Positions 40,958-48,883 of a stretch of 64,000 nucleotides of DNA are shown here, piece by piece (position 1 is the first letter of the stretch; each line of letters begins with the position of its first letter). A model generated the notes under the pieces. It worked only from the letters and a program-made list of their open reading frames with translations. It was not told the DNA's origin and searched no databases. This DNA comes from Rhodopseudomonas palustris (GTDB lineage: Bacteria > Pseudomonadota > Alphaproteobacteria > Rhizobiales > Xanthobacteraceae): NCBI GenBank assembly GCA_016215605.1, contig JACRJB010000053.1, forward strand, positions 62,001 through 126,000. The letters are read 5' to 3'. A program made the translations under genes and the position numbers.

Positions 40958-40984
40958 TTATTCTTCTCATAAAGGGAAGGATAA
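40958..40984. promoter_or_regulatory. Candidate operator between HNH and HTH genes
   Basis: TTATTCTTC (40958-40966) and GAAGGATAA (40976-40984) form an inverted repeat with one mismatch and a nine-base spacer, in the 121-base divergent region. It may be bound by the HTH protein that starts at 41023; that is inferred. Confidence 0.45.
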
Positions 40985-41022
40985 TGCTTGCTAACCTTAA
41001 CGATCCCTCCTAGAACTGTCGC

Positions 41023-41313
41023 ATGACAGACACCACGCCACCTCCCGAACCGCTCATATCTGCGGCCATGATCCGCGCCGCGCGGGGACTTCTGAATATT
41101 TCGCAGACCGGGCTGGGGGAAAGTCTGACGCCGACGGTTTCTCGGCGAACGATGTCCAAGATCGAGACGGATGCGCCCGGGAGACCCGATCAGCGACGCC
41201 GCGATGTCTTGCAGGCGATCCGCCAATATCTGGAGAGCGAACGGATCGAATTCCTTTTCGGAAACGATGAGATCGAAGAGGGCGTGCTCAGGAGAAAGCT
41301 ACCAATCGCGTAG
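41023..41313 (+). CDS. Small XRE-like helix-turn-helix regulator
   Basis: 96 residues. SAAMIRAARGLLNISQTGLGESLTPTVSRRTMSKIETDAPG is a lambda-repressor-type HTH common in rhizobia; the last part LESERIEFLFGNDEIEEGVL is typical of the family. No ligand domain. Divergent from the HNH-led run of element genes and likely its regulator. Confidence 0.8.
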   Translation: MTDTTPPPEPLISAAMIRAARGLLNISQTGLGESLTPTVSRRTMSKIETDAPGRPDQRRRDVLQAIRQYLESERIEFLFGNDEIEEGVLRRKLPIA

Positions 41314-41472
41314 GGCGTGCAAACCGCAAATGCCGGAACGCCCACTCGTCACCGTCTCGTCGAGCCCGGCATCGTGCATCGGTGACGATCCCGACGCCGC
41401 TCCGTCTCAATGCTTTTCGATTGCCGCCCAAGCCTGTCCGCGATTAAAGTCGGTGCAGCGGATCGATGAGCC

Positions 41473-41730
41473 ATGGACCGGCCGAGCAACATCATTCCCT
41501 TTCCCCGAAAGCCGGCGCCGGCGCCGGCGAGCGACGACGACCACGCGCGTAGGATGATATTGAACGCCGCCGCGTGCGCCTGGATACTCATCGTCGTCGG
41601 CGGCGCCGCCTGGGCCTTCGAGCTGCTCGCGACCATCCCGAAGCACGAATGCAATTTCTCGGCGAGGCGGCCTTGCTCGTCGACGGCCCAGCGTGGGGTC
41701 GCCGCTTCCTTGGGCGAATCCGGCAGATAG
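41473..41730 (+). CDS. Small membrane-anchored protein of unknown function
   Basis: 85 residues beginning MDRPSNIIPFPRKPAPAPASDDD, a common rhizobial head (NIIPFPR), then one membrane helix (ILNAAACAWILIVVGGAAWAF). The tail, with two cysteines (HECNFSARRPC), would be outside. Possible but unproven gene; ATG sits well and codon use is coding-like in the first 60 codons. Confidence 0.55.
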   Translation: MDRPSNIIPFPRKPAPAPASDDDHARRMILNAAACAWILIVVGGAAWAFELLATIPKHECNFSARRPCSSTAQRGVAASLGESGR

Positions 41731-41854
41731 CCGACTGAGTTCGGACGCCCGACGCTCGCGTCGATCGACGCAAAGACGATGCGTGTCGGGAGCACGTTCC
41801 GCATCGCCGCCTTGCCGCAGCAGAACGCGTCGGGCGAGAACGACGCCGGAAGTC

Positions 41855-42613
41855 TCAGGCGGGATGCCGCCCCGCGCGTTTTGGGAGCAACGCGATGCAC
41901 GCGACCATGAATGCGGCGAGCACAGCGGTGGCCGCGTATCGGCTGAGGGCGAGGCCGCCGTCGGCCAGCGGCTTGTCCAGGAAGTCGCCGACCGTCGCGC
42001 CGAGCGGACGCGTCAGGATGAACGCGGCCCAGAACAGCATGGTGCGCGACACGTTCGTCCGGTAGTAGGCCGCCACGACCACGGCCAGCGCCGCTCCGAA
42101 GACCAGGGCTCCGCCGCCATATCCGAGTCCGGTGGAGTCGGCCATCCAATCGCCCAGCGCGGTGCCCAAGGTCTGCGAGAACATGATGGTCGTCCAATAG
42201 AACGCTTGCGCCCTGGGCGAGACGACGCTCTCCACCGACACCGTGCCGAGCGTCCTGTACCAGACCGCGAGCGACAGGAGCAGAAGCGCGAGGAGCAGCG
42301 AGCTGCCGCCGAGATAGCCGATACCCAGCGAGCGGTCGACGTAGTCAGCCAGCGTCGTGCCCGCCGTCGTGGTGGCCACGATGACCGCCCAGTAGAGGAA
42401 CGGGTGGTACCTCTTGACGCCGATCTGGGCCGCGACGGCGGCGATGAACAGCGTCGCGAAGATCGCGGTGCCGACCAGGTAGCCGAGGTTCATCGACATC
42501 GTCACCGCGTCGCCGCCGGTCTCCCCGAGCGTCGTCGCCGCGATCTTGATGATCCAGAAGCCCAGCGTCACGGCCGGGAGCTTGCTCGGGGCGTCGTCGT
42601 ATCGGTCTTGCAT
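41855..42613 (-). CDS. COG4705-like multi-spanning membrane protein (copy 1)
   Basis: 252 residues, about eight membrane helices. A motif G-x3-(G)-D repeats four times: TLGETGGD at the start, TAGTTLADY, TLGTALGDW, and RPLGATVGDF at the end. The family is an uncharacterised membrane-anchored group; acidic residues in the helices could bind or transport a cation. A second copy lies at 43107, with a small secreted protein between. Unlike copy 2 it has no visible PmrA-like box of its own. Confidence 0.75.
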   Translation of the reverse strand: MQDRYDDAPSKLPAVTLGFWIIKIAATTLGETGGDAVTMSMNLGYLVGTAIFATLFIAAVAAQIGVKRYHPFLYWAVIVATTTAGTTLADYVDRSLGIGYLGGSSLLLALLLLSLAVWYRTLGTVSVESVVSPRAQAFYWTTIMFSQTLGTALGDWMADSTGLGYGGGALVFGAALAVVVAAYYRTNVSRTMLFWAAFILTRPLGATVGDFLDKPLADGGLALSRYAATAVLAAFMVACIALLPKRAGRHPA

Positions 42614-42654
42614 GATGTCTTTCTTCCTTCGATGAGGTCTCGGCGTCGTTTTGT

Positions 42655-43071
42655 TCAGGTTCTGCCGGCGAAGCGATCGATCGTCGCCACGACTTCATCG
42701 ACGGCGGACCTGCATGCGCCGGGATCCGGCGAGGCGGCCCTGACCGCGGTGAGGGCGCGGTCGATCGCCTTGTCGAGCACGTGCCAATCCGCGGCGGCGC
42801 GGGGCTTTAACCCCGCTTCCGCCTCGTCCCAGGCGGTCTCAAGATCCTTCAGGCGTGCCTTCGCGTCGGCAAGATCGGTCTTGTCAAGCAGTGCCCTGCC
42901 GTCGGCCGCGATGATCCGGAACGATGCCAGGTTTCCGAGCTTCGAGGGCTCCGGCGATTGCGCCCGAGCGGGACCGGCAGCGGACGGCGCGAAGAGAACT
43001 GCGCCGGCCGGCGCACCCGTCGCGAGCAGCAGCGCCGCGACGGAGCGGTAGAGGAATGTTCTGATCGACAT
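42655..43071 (-). CDS. Small secreted protein of unknown function
   Basis: 138 residues. Signal peptide: [27 protein letters not shown] ... ARAQ, with a likely cut after ARAQ. The mature part is helical ([54 protein letters not shown]) with one Cys. Such helical periplasmic proteins often accompany membrane proteins of the COG4705 type; the role is unknown. It lies between the two copies in the same direction and may be co-transcribed from the promoter upstream of copy 2. Confidence 0.7.
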   Translation of the reverse strand: MSIRTFLYRSVAALLLATGAPAGAVLFAPSAAGPARAQSPEPSKLGNLASFRIIAADGRALLDKTDLADAKARLKDLETAWDEAEAGLKPRAAADWHVLDKAIDRALTAVRAASPDPGACRSAVDEVVATIDRFAGRT

Positions 43072-43106
43072 GTCCGGTCTCCGGTTGGAAGGAACGCGTG
43101 GCGGGC

Positions 43107-43880
43107 TCATGCCCGAAGTTTCGTCGTCGTGCGGTCGCGCGCGGTGAGCAGCGCGACGAGCCCGATGATCACGGTCAGGAATCCGAGGCTGGTGTAGATC
43201 GAGCCGAGACCCAGGCCGCCGTATTCGCGCGATTGGGAAAGCAGGTCGCCAAGCGAGGCTCCGAGAGGTCTCGTCAGGATGTAGCCGATCCAGAAGCACG
43301 CGACCGCGTTCGCGCCGAGGTAATATGCCGCCGTAACGATGGCGATCAATGCGCCGAAGATCACGACGCCCAGGTTGAAACCGAGCCCCACGGCCTCGGT
43401 CGCGAGATCGCCCGCCGCCGTGCCCAGAGCGAACGTGAAAAGAATGGCGGTCCAGTAGAAGGCCTCACGCCGCGACGTGACTATCGAATGGATTGAGAGC
43501 GTCCCCTCCGAGGCGAACCACGCCGCAAACGTCGCGGCCAATGCCGCCGCGAACACGGACGTGCTGACGTAGAGACTAACGCCCAACCCGTCCGTGAGCG
43601 CGTCGGTGATCTGAGTGCCCACGACGCTGATCAGCACGACCGTCAGCCAGTATATCCACGGGACGTAGCGCGGCACCCGCATCTGAAGCGTCAAGGCAGC
43701 GGCCAGGAACGCGAGCGTGATGACGTCGGTCACGGCGGTGCCGAGGCCGGCATGGACCGCCAAGTAGTCGGCACCGGTCTCGCCGACCGTCGTCGACATG
43801 ATCTTGATCGTCCAGAAGGCGAGCGTGACCTCCGGGACCTTGCTGCGGGAAAGGACGGTGTGTTCTCCGAATGAATCCAT
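43107..43880 (-). CDS. COG4705-like multi-spanning membrane protein (copy 2)
   Basis: 257 residues. The same four motifs are seen: [26 protein letters not shown] and [10 protein letters not shown], within eight or so helices. Moderately diverged from copy 1, so the duplication is not recent. It is first in a minus-strand operon with the secreted protein and copy 1, and has a PmrA-like direct repeat 60 bases before its start, suggesting control by the adjacent two-component system. Confidence 0.76.
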   Translation of the reverse strand: MDSFGEHTVLSRSKVPEVTLAFWTIKIMSTTVGETGADYLAVHAGLGTAVTDVITLAFLAAALTLQMRVPRYVPWIYWLTVVLISVVGTQITDALTDGLGVSLYVSTSVFAAALAATFAAWFASEGTLSIHSIVTSRREAFYWTAILFTFALGTAAGDLATEAVGLGFNLGVVIFGALIAIVTAAYYLGANAVACFWIGYILTRPLGASLGDLLSQSREYGGLGLGSIYTSLGFLTVIIGLVALLTARDRTTTKLRA

Positions 43881-43940
43881 GTCGTGCCCTTTGCGGCGCC
43901 GTCGATGTCCGTGCGCTGGGCCAAGCTTTGGGGCCGCCGA

Positions 43941-43957
43941 CTTAGCTGCGACTTAGA
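43941..43957 (-). promoter_or_regulatory. PmrA-like box upstream of COG4705-like gene
   Basis: On the plus strand CTTAGC-TGCGA-CTTAGA, a six-base direct repeat with a five-base spacer, 60 bases before the start at 43880. Read toward the gene it is TCTAAG-N5-GCTAAG. PmrA/BasR regulators bind CTTAA-type repeats of the same spacing. Confidence 0.65.
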
Positions 43958-44002
43958 GGAAGATCCGAATGTGCCCGGCCGTCAGCCCTCCGCAGGCGCG
44001 GG

Positions 44003-44019
44003 GCTAAGGTGTCGCTAAG
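44003..44019 (+). promoter_or_regulatory. PmrA-like box upstream of PepSY gene
   Basis: GCTAAG-GTGTC-GCTAAG on the plus strand, 43 bases before the PepSY start and in the same orientation relative to its gene as the other two copies. Confidence 0.68.
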
Positions 44020-44062
44020 TAGAGTGGGTCAGATGGAGCGCGGGGCTTTTTGGAGAAGACAG

Positions 44063-44398
44063 ATGAACAAGCTGAAAACGATCGTTTGCGTCGCCGCAGT
44101 CATGACTTCCGCGGCCGCTCTCGCCGAAGGCGCCGGAAAGGCGTCCAATGACGCTGCCAATGCGCCTCAAGCAAAGACATCAATGGGAGCGGCGATCGCG
44201 GCCGCCGAAAAACATGCGGGCGGAAAGGCGATCCGCGCGGAATACGAAAAGGGCAAGGACAACCGGTGGACCTACGACGTCGAGGTCGCCGCCGACCGTG
44301 GCGTCTACGACGTGAAGGTCGATGCGGACGCCGGTACCGTGGTCGCATCGACGAAGGACGTCGCGGATACCGACGACGAAGGTGACAAGGCCGATTGA
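44063..44398 (+). CDS. Secreted PepSY-domain protein
   Basis: 111 residues with a signal peptide (MNKLKTIVCVAAVMTSAAALAEG). One PepSY-type domain: MGAAIAAAEKHAGGKAIRAEYEKGKDNRWTYDVEVAADRGVYDVKVDADAGTVVAS. PepSY domains bind or inhibit and often go with two-component systems that sense metals or antimicrobial peptides. The start has GGAGAAG upstream; an in-frame extension is less likely. 62 bases before the response regulator gene and probably its operon leader. Confidence 0.83.
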   Translation: MNKLKTIVCVAAVMTSAAALAEGAGKASNDAANAPQAKTSMGAAIAAAEKHAGGKAIRAEYEKGKDNRWTYDVEVAADRGVYDVKVDADAGTVVASTKDVADTDDEGDKAD

Positions 44399-44460
44399 GG
44401 CCCGATAGGTTGAAACCCAGACCGGCGGCGGATCGCCGTCGGTCGCCTCGAAGGCTGAAT

Positions 44461-45123
44461 ATGCGCATTCTATTGATCGAAGACGACCGGATGATCGGTG
44501 CGGCCGTCGAGCAGGCGCTCAGAGACGCCTCATATGCCGTGGACTGGGTCACGGACGGCGAGAGCGGCCTCGAGGCGGCGGGCGCCGAGACCTACTATCT
44601 CGCGCTGCTCGATCTGGGACTTCCAGCTCCCGACGGCACCGAGGTCCTGCGGCGTTTCCGCAAGACGGGGCGTCGTCTGCCTGTGATCATCGTGACGGCG
44701 CGGGACGCGATCGACGACCGCATCATGGGGCTCGATCTCGGGGCGGACGACTACATCGTGAAGCCGTTCGAGATGAGGGAGTTGCTCGCCCGCATGCGGG
44801 CGATACTCCGACGGCAGGGGAGCGGAGCAACCGCCGTTCTGAGCAACGGCGCCATAAGCCTCGATCCCTCCACCCGCGAAGTGGTGCACGCCGGCGAGAC
44901 GTCGCGACTGACGGCCAGGGAATTCGCGCTTCTACAGGCGCTTCTGCTGCGGCCGGGCACTATCCTGTCGCGCGTCGACCTGGAACGGCACATCTACGGC
45001 TGGAACGAGGAGGTCGAGAGCAACGCGGTCGAATTCCTGATCCACGCGATCCGCAAGAAATTGGGTGCGACCGCGATCCGCAACGTCAGGGGCGTCGGCT
45101 GGATGGTGGACCGGGCATGTTGA
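44461..45123 (+). CDS. OmpR-family response regulator, PmrA/QseB-like
   Basis: 220 residues. Receiver: EDD at 7-9, phospho-Asp51 in LLDLGLP, Thr in VTARD, Lys in VKPFEMRELLAR. The C-terminal winged helix ends with SNAVEFLIHAIRKKLGATAIRNVRGVGWMV, as in PmrA, QseB and TctD. The stop lies within the next gene; the overlap is seven bases. It likely binds the three CTTAGC-N5-CTTAGC boxes at 43941, 44003 and 47417, which have the spacing expected of an OmpR-type dimer. Confidence 0.9.
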   Translation: MRILLIEDDRMIGAAVEQALRDASYAVDWVTDGESGLEAAGAETYYLALLDLGLPAPDGTEVLRRFRKTGRRLPVIIVTARDAIDDRIMGLDLGADDYIVKPFEMRELLARMRAILRRQGSGATAVLSNGAISLDPSTREVVHAGETSRLTAREFALLQALLLRPGTILSRVDLERHIYGWNEEVESNAVEFLIHAIRKKLGATAIRNVRGVGWMVDRAC

Positions 45124-46466
45124 TCTCGTCGCTGAGGGGGCGGCTGTTCGTTGGACTAACCGTCCTCATCGTCGGTACCGGCCTTGCGGCGGGCTACCTC
45201 GCTTTCCGATGGGCCTTCGACGAAGCGATCGAACTCCAGGATTCCGTGCTGCTGCAGGTCGCTTCGCTGGCGGCGAAGAATCGCTTGACCGACCACCCCG
45301 GCGATACGGGCGTCGACGAAGAGGCGCGGCTTGTCGTCGACGAACTGGCGCCGCGTGCGGACGAACCAGCGCCCGGTGCGAGGCATCCCCGCCTGCCGCC
45401 CGATCTCCCCGAAGGTCTGCAGACCGTCGCACGGGCGGGCGAGCAGTGGCGCGTCTTTGTCCGGACCCGCAGCGACGGCACCCGTGTAGCCGTCGGCCAG
45501 CCGGCAGCAAGCCGCGACGAAATCGCCCGAGACAGCGCGCTCCGGACGATCGTGCCCCTGGGGATTTTGATTCCCGCCCTGATGCTGCTGATCGGCATCG
45601 TCGTCGACCGGAGTCTGCGCCCGCTTTCGCGTCTGGCGGAGACGCTCGATGCCAAGCAGACCGACCATCTCGAACGGCTGCCGACCGCGGGAATTCCGAA
45701 GGAGCTGCTTCCGTTCGTCGAATCCATCAACCGCCTGCTCGACCGCATCGCGACCATGTTCGACCGGCAAGGACGGTTCATAGCGGACGCGGCCCACGAA
45801 CTGCGCAGTCCAATCACCGCTTTGTCGGTGCAGGCCGACAACCTCGACCGGTCCGCGCTGTCCGACGACGGCCTGCAAAGGATGGACGCGCTGCGGTCGG
45901 GGATCCGCCGCACGGCTCATCTGCTCGAACAGCTCCTCGCTTTCGCCAGATACGACCAGGCGCCGTCCGACGCGCTGCCGGAGCAGGCGTTGGACCGCAT
46001 CCTCAAGGAGGTCGTTGCCGATCTTCTTCCGGAGGCCAGACGGTCCGGCATCGACTTGGGATTCATGCACGTCGATACCGCCACGATGCGGGCCGAACCG
46101 CTCGCGCTGGCCATGCTGGCGCGCAATCTGCTCGACAACGCCATCAGATACACGCCCAAGGGCGGCACCATCGACGTGAGCCTGCAGGCCGGCGATGGCG
46201 TCGCGGTGCTGCGGATAGTGGACAGTGGTCCAGGCATTCCGACACACGACATGGGACGCATATTCGAGCCGTTTTTCCGCGGGGCCCGGCCCAGCGGCGA
46301 CGGCACCGGGCTCGGTCTGTCGATCGTCCGCCGTATCGTGGAAAGTCACGGCGGCACGATCGAACTCGACAATGCGGTCGATGGGACGGGAAGCGGCCTC
46401 ACGGTCCGCGTGACGTTGCCGCTCGCCGACCGGCGCCCCGGACTTGCCGGTCCAGGCGGGGCTTGA
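45117..46466 (+). CDS. Sensor histidine kinase, PmrB/QseC-like
   Basis: 449 residues. Two membrane helices (about 11-33 and 142-165, LGILIPALMLLIGIVV) enclose a periplasmic sensor of about 110 residues. HAMP-like RSLRPLSRLAETLD follows, then the phosphorylated His227 in IADAAHELRSPITAL. The ATPase has NLLDNAIRYTPKGG (N box), VDSGPGIPTHDMGRIFEPFFRG and GTGLGLSIVRRI. Overlaps the regulator by seven bases. The signal is unknown; metal or cationic-peptide stress is plausible for PmrB relatives in this metal-rich setting. Confidence 0.9.
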   Translation: MLISSLRGRLFVGLTVLIVGTGLAAGYLAFRWAFDEAIELQDSVLLQVASLAAKNRLTDHPGDTGVDEEARLVVDELAPRADEPAPGARHPRLPPDLPEGLQTVARAGEQWRVFVRTRSDGTRVAVGQPAASRDEIARDSALRTIVPLGILIPALMLLIGIVVDRSLRPLSRLAETLDAKQTDHLERLPTAGIPKELLPFVESINRLLDRIATMFDRQGRFIADAAHELRSPITALSVQADNLDRSALSDDGLQRMDALRSGIRRTAHLLEQLLAFARYDQAPSDALPEQALDRILKEVVADLLPEARRSGIDLGFMHVDTATMRAEPLALAMLARNLLDNAIRYTPKGGTIDVSLQAGDGVAVLRIVDSGPGIPTHDMGRIFEPFFRGARPSGDGTGLGLSIVRRIVESHGGTIELDNAVDGTGSGLTVRVTLPLADRRPGLAGPGGA

Positions 46467-46485
46467 AGGACGTGCGACCGTCGCT

Positions 46486-46743
46486 TCAGGACCGTCCGTC
46501 GCCGTCGTCGAACTTCACGCCGATGCGCCGCTGATTTCGCCACACGACGCGGCTCGAACGTTTCAGGCCGTCCGGCTCGACGAGGAGGAAGAACCTCGGC
46601 GGTATGCCTACCGGAGTTTCAACGGCCAGCGCGGCGCCGGTCTCCGAAAGGTTTCGCACGACGCAATCTATCGCGGCACCATCGAACAGGATCTTGCCGG
46701 TCTTGAGGACGCGGCGCCGCGGCGCGCGTCTTTTGTCGTCCAT
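46486..46743 (-). CDS. PilZ-domain protein
   Basis: 85 residues, start MDDKRRAPRRRVLKTGKILFDG. The c-di-GMP-binding RRxxR-type motif is RRAPRRRV and the later block CVVRNLSETGAALAV stands for the D/N-x-S-x-x-G motif. Common single-domain PilZ proteins of Bradyrhizobium have this head. A longer in-frame start at 46782 exists. Convergent with the kinase gene. Confidence 0.8.
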   Translation of the reverse strand: MDDKRRAPRRRVLKTGKILFDGAAIDCVVRNLSETGAALAVETPVGIPPRFFLLVEPDGLKRSSRVVWRNQRRIGVKFDDGDGRS

Positions 46744-46778
46744 CCGCCCGGCCGACGGATCGACGCCGGATCCGGACG

Positions 46779-47375
46779 TCATGATGGCCCGCGACCGCTT
46801 GCGATCGACCAGCCGAAGAGGTGCTCGCCCCACAGCGTGAGGTGGTTGCAGACGCCGCGCACCGCCGGCACGGCCATCACGCATGACGATGCGGCCGCCA
46901 CGGCGGCCGCTCCCGCGATGTCGGAAGGATAGTGCACCGCCAGGAAGATGCGCGACCAGCCGACCACGACGCCGAGAGCGACCGCGGAGAGTCCCGCGCG
47001 CCGCCCCGCCACCGACGGCAGGATGCAGAGCCCGAAGCCGAGCGCGAACAGCAAGGTGCTGTGGTCGCTCGGAAAGGAGCTGTCCGGTGCGTGATCGAGA
47101 AGATTCGGTAGCCCGAACGTGACGAACGGGCGGGCATGCATCCACAGGCTCGAGATCGCTCCGGCGACCGTGACGGCCAGGAGCGCGGACGCTCCCGCCA
47201 GCACGGCGGCGCGGCGTTCGATGCGCGATCCGAATATCCAGAGCGCGGCAAGCGCCAACGGTCCGAACGAGATGGCCCACCGGGCTATGAAGATCGCCGC
47301 GCCCAAGGTTCTCTGGTTCGTCGCCGACGAAGCCGCGAGCGCGAAAAATAGTCGGTCGTCCACGCCTTGAAACAT
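46779..47375 (-). CDS. PAP2-family membrane phosphatase (undecaprenyl-diphosphatase-like)
   Basis: 198 residues, about five membrane helices. The PAP2 motifs are visible: a loop HARPFVTFGLP (near K-x6-R-P in function), SSFPSDHSTLLFALG (P-S-G-H equivalent), and GWSRIFLAVHYPSDIAGA (S-R-x5-H-x3-D). BcrC-like enzymes dephosphorylate undecaprenyl pyrophosphate or modify lipid A. A PmrA-like box 41 bases before the start suggests control by the neighbouring system, fitting an envelope-modification role. Confidence 0.83.
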   Translation of the reverse strand: MFQGVDDRLFFALAASSATNQRTLGAAIFIARWAISFGPLALAALWIFGSRIERRAAVLAGASALLAVTVAGAISSLWMHARPFVTFGLPNLLDHAPDSSFPSDHSTLLFALGFGLCILPSVAGRRAGLSAVALGVVVGWSRIFLAVHYPSDIAGAAAVAAASSCVMAVPAVRGVCNHLTLWGEHLFGWSIASGRGPS

Positions 47376-47416
47376 CGTCGCTCCGAATTCGATGTCAGTA
47401 CCGATGACGGGACATT

Positions 47417-47433
47417 CTTAGCCGCGACTTAGC
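47417..47433 (-). promoter_or_regulatory. PmrA-like box upstream of PAP2 gene
   Basis: On the plus strand CTTAGC-CGCGA-CTTAGC, a perfect 6-5-6 direct repeat, 41 bases before the PAP2 start at 47375. It has the same orientation to its gene as the copies at 43941 and 44003. Confidence 0.68.
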
Positions 47434-47455
47434 GCCGGCCACACGCGGGCCCGGA

Positions 47456-48427
47456 TCATGCGGCGCCGATCACGATCCCGACGGCGAGGACGATCGCGCC
47501 GCCGAGCACGATCTGGAAGACGGCCTGCAAAAAAGGCGTGTCCATGTAGCGGGCGCGGATGTAGGCGATCGCCCACAGCTCGATGAAGACGACCACGCCG
47601 GCAATCGCCGTCGCGATCCAGAAGGCGTTCTGCCATGAGTCCGGGACGAGATAGGGAATGGTATGCCCCAGGCCGCCTAGCGTGGTCATCAGCCCGCAGA
47701 TACCGCCCCGGAGCCATGGCGATCCCCGCCCGGTCAGCGAGCCGTCGTCGGAAAGCGCTTCCGCGAATCCCATGCTGATTCCCGCGCCGATGGATGCCGC
47801 GAGGCCGACCAGGAACGTCTGCCAATTCTGGTGGGTGGCGAAGGCCGCGGCGAACAGCGGCGCCAACGTCGAGACCGAGCCGTCCATGAGCCCTGCCAAA
47901 CCCGGCTGGACGTATTGCAGGACGAACATGCGCTTGCGGGTCTTGTCTTCCTCGTCCCGCGCGTCCGTCGTGAGCAGCGTGTCGGAAAGTCTTGTCGCCA
48001 GATCGCCGTGCGCCCTTTCGGCTTCCGCCAGATCGCCGAGAAGCTTGCGGACGCCGACGTTCGTCGCCTGCTCCGCAGCTTTCGAATAGAAGCGTTGCGC
48101 TTCGAACTCCATGATTTCGGCTTCCTTGCGGATCGTGTCGAGCGTCAGATTTTTCGTCAGCCACACGGGTCGTCGCCGCAGAAATCCTTTGACGTCGCTG
48201 CGCCGGATGGGCGGAAGATTTTCGCCAAAGTTCCGTTCGTAGGTTTCGAGAAGCAGATGCCGGTGGGTCTTTTCCTCATCCGCCATCTTTTGGAACAGCT
48301 TGGCTGAATCCGGATAACGCTCGCCCAGATCCTCGGCAAAGCTCATGTAGATGCGACCGTCCTCCTCCTCGGCCGAGATAGCCACGGCCAGGATTTCGCG
48401 CTCCGACAGATCGTTGAAATTTTTCAA
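47456..48427 (-). CDS. mbfA: Membrane-bound ferritin / VIT1-CCC1 iron exporter (MbfA-like)
   Basis: 323 residues. N-terminal half: a ferritin-like diiron domain with E-E in [20 protein letters not shown] in [14 protein letters not shown], and E-x-x-x-x-E in [16 protein letters not shown] and [13 protein letters not shown]-terminal half: a CCC1-type transporter ([43 protein letters not shown]). In Bradyrhizobium MbfA exports iron and is repressed by Irr. The start is TTG at 48427 ([13 protein letters not shown] read as Met); no ATG precedes the conserved LSEREI. An ICE-like palindrome lies just upstream. Confidence 0.88.
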   Translation of the reverse strand: MKNFNDLSEREILAVAISAEEEDGRIYMSFAEDLGERYPDSAKLFQKMADEEKTHRHLLLETYERNFGENLPPIRRSDVKGFLRRRPVWLTKNLTLDTIRKEAEIMEFEAQRFYSKAAEQATNVGVRKLLGDLAEAERAHGDLATRLSDTLLTTDARDEEDKTRKRMFVLQYVQPGLAGLMDGSVSTLAPLFAAAFATHQNWQTFLVGLAASIGAGISMGFAEALSDDGSLTGRGSPWLRGGICGLMTTLGGLGHTIPYLVPDSWQNAFWIATAIAGVVVFIELWAIAYIRARYMDTPFLQAVFQIVLGGAIVLAVGIVIGAA

Positions 48428-48442
48428 AGGGACACCAATTTC

Positions 48443-48463
48443 AGTTTAGAACTCTTCTAAACT
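48443..48463. promoter_or_regulatory. Irr iron control element (ICE) palindrome
   Basis: AGTTTAGAA and TTCTAAACT around CTC: nine-base arms, perfect. The core TTTAGAA-N3-TTCTAAA is the ICE sequence known for the heme-sensing repressor Irr in rhizobia. It lies 16 bases before the mbfA TTG and 59 bases before the divergent encapsulated-ferritin-like gene, so one Irr site could govern both. Confidence 0.85.
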
Positions 48464-48521
48464 GTGTATAAGGTTCGCTCCGCACCGGATCAACCCTGTC
48501 GACACTCACGGAGATAAAAAG

Positions 48522-48836
48522 ATGGCCACCGAGCAATATCACGAGCCTGCAGCTGAACTTTCCTCGGAGACGCGCACCTTCGCGCGCATGATCACCGGGC
48601 TCGTCGAGGAGGCCGAGGCGATCGGTTGGTATGAGCAGCGGATCTCGCTCGAGAACGACAACGAGGCGCGCGCCATCATGGAGAATGCCCAGAAGGAGGA
48701 GTTCAAGCACTTCGGAATGGATCTCGAGTTTCTGCTGAGACGAAAGCCGGTGTGGCGAGAGATGCTGAAGGGCATCCTTTTTACCGACGGCGATATCGTC
48801 GAAGCCGCGGAAGGCGCCGAAAAGAAGGGGACTTGA
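48522..48836 (+). CDS. Encapsulated-ferritin-like protein (EncFtn family), no encapsulin nearby
   Basis: 104 residues. The two-helix EncFtn pattern is clear: LVEEAEAIGWYEQRI with Glu30, Trp36 and Tyr37, then AQKEEFKHFGMDLEFLLRRKPVWREMLKGILFTDGDI with Glu60 and His63. These line up with Glu32, Trp38, Glu62 and His65 of the Rhodospirillum rubrum ferroxidase. Decameric EncFtn normally sits inside an encapsulin shell, and its tail carries a targeting peptide; this one ends in AAEGAEKKGT without it, and no shell gene is in the window. Shares the Irr-type promoter with mbfA. Confidence 0.82.
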   Translation: MATEQYHEPAAELSSETRTFARMITGLVEEAEAIGWYEQRISLENDNEARAIMENAQKEEFKHFGMDLEFLLRRKPVWREMLKGILFTDGDIVEAAEGAEKKGT

Positions 48837-48883
48837 AATCTGTCGCCCCCACGTCGATCCGTCCATCACAGTCCGGAAACGAG

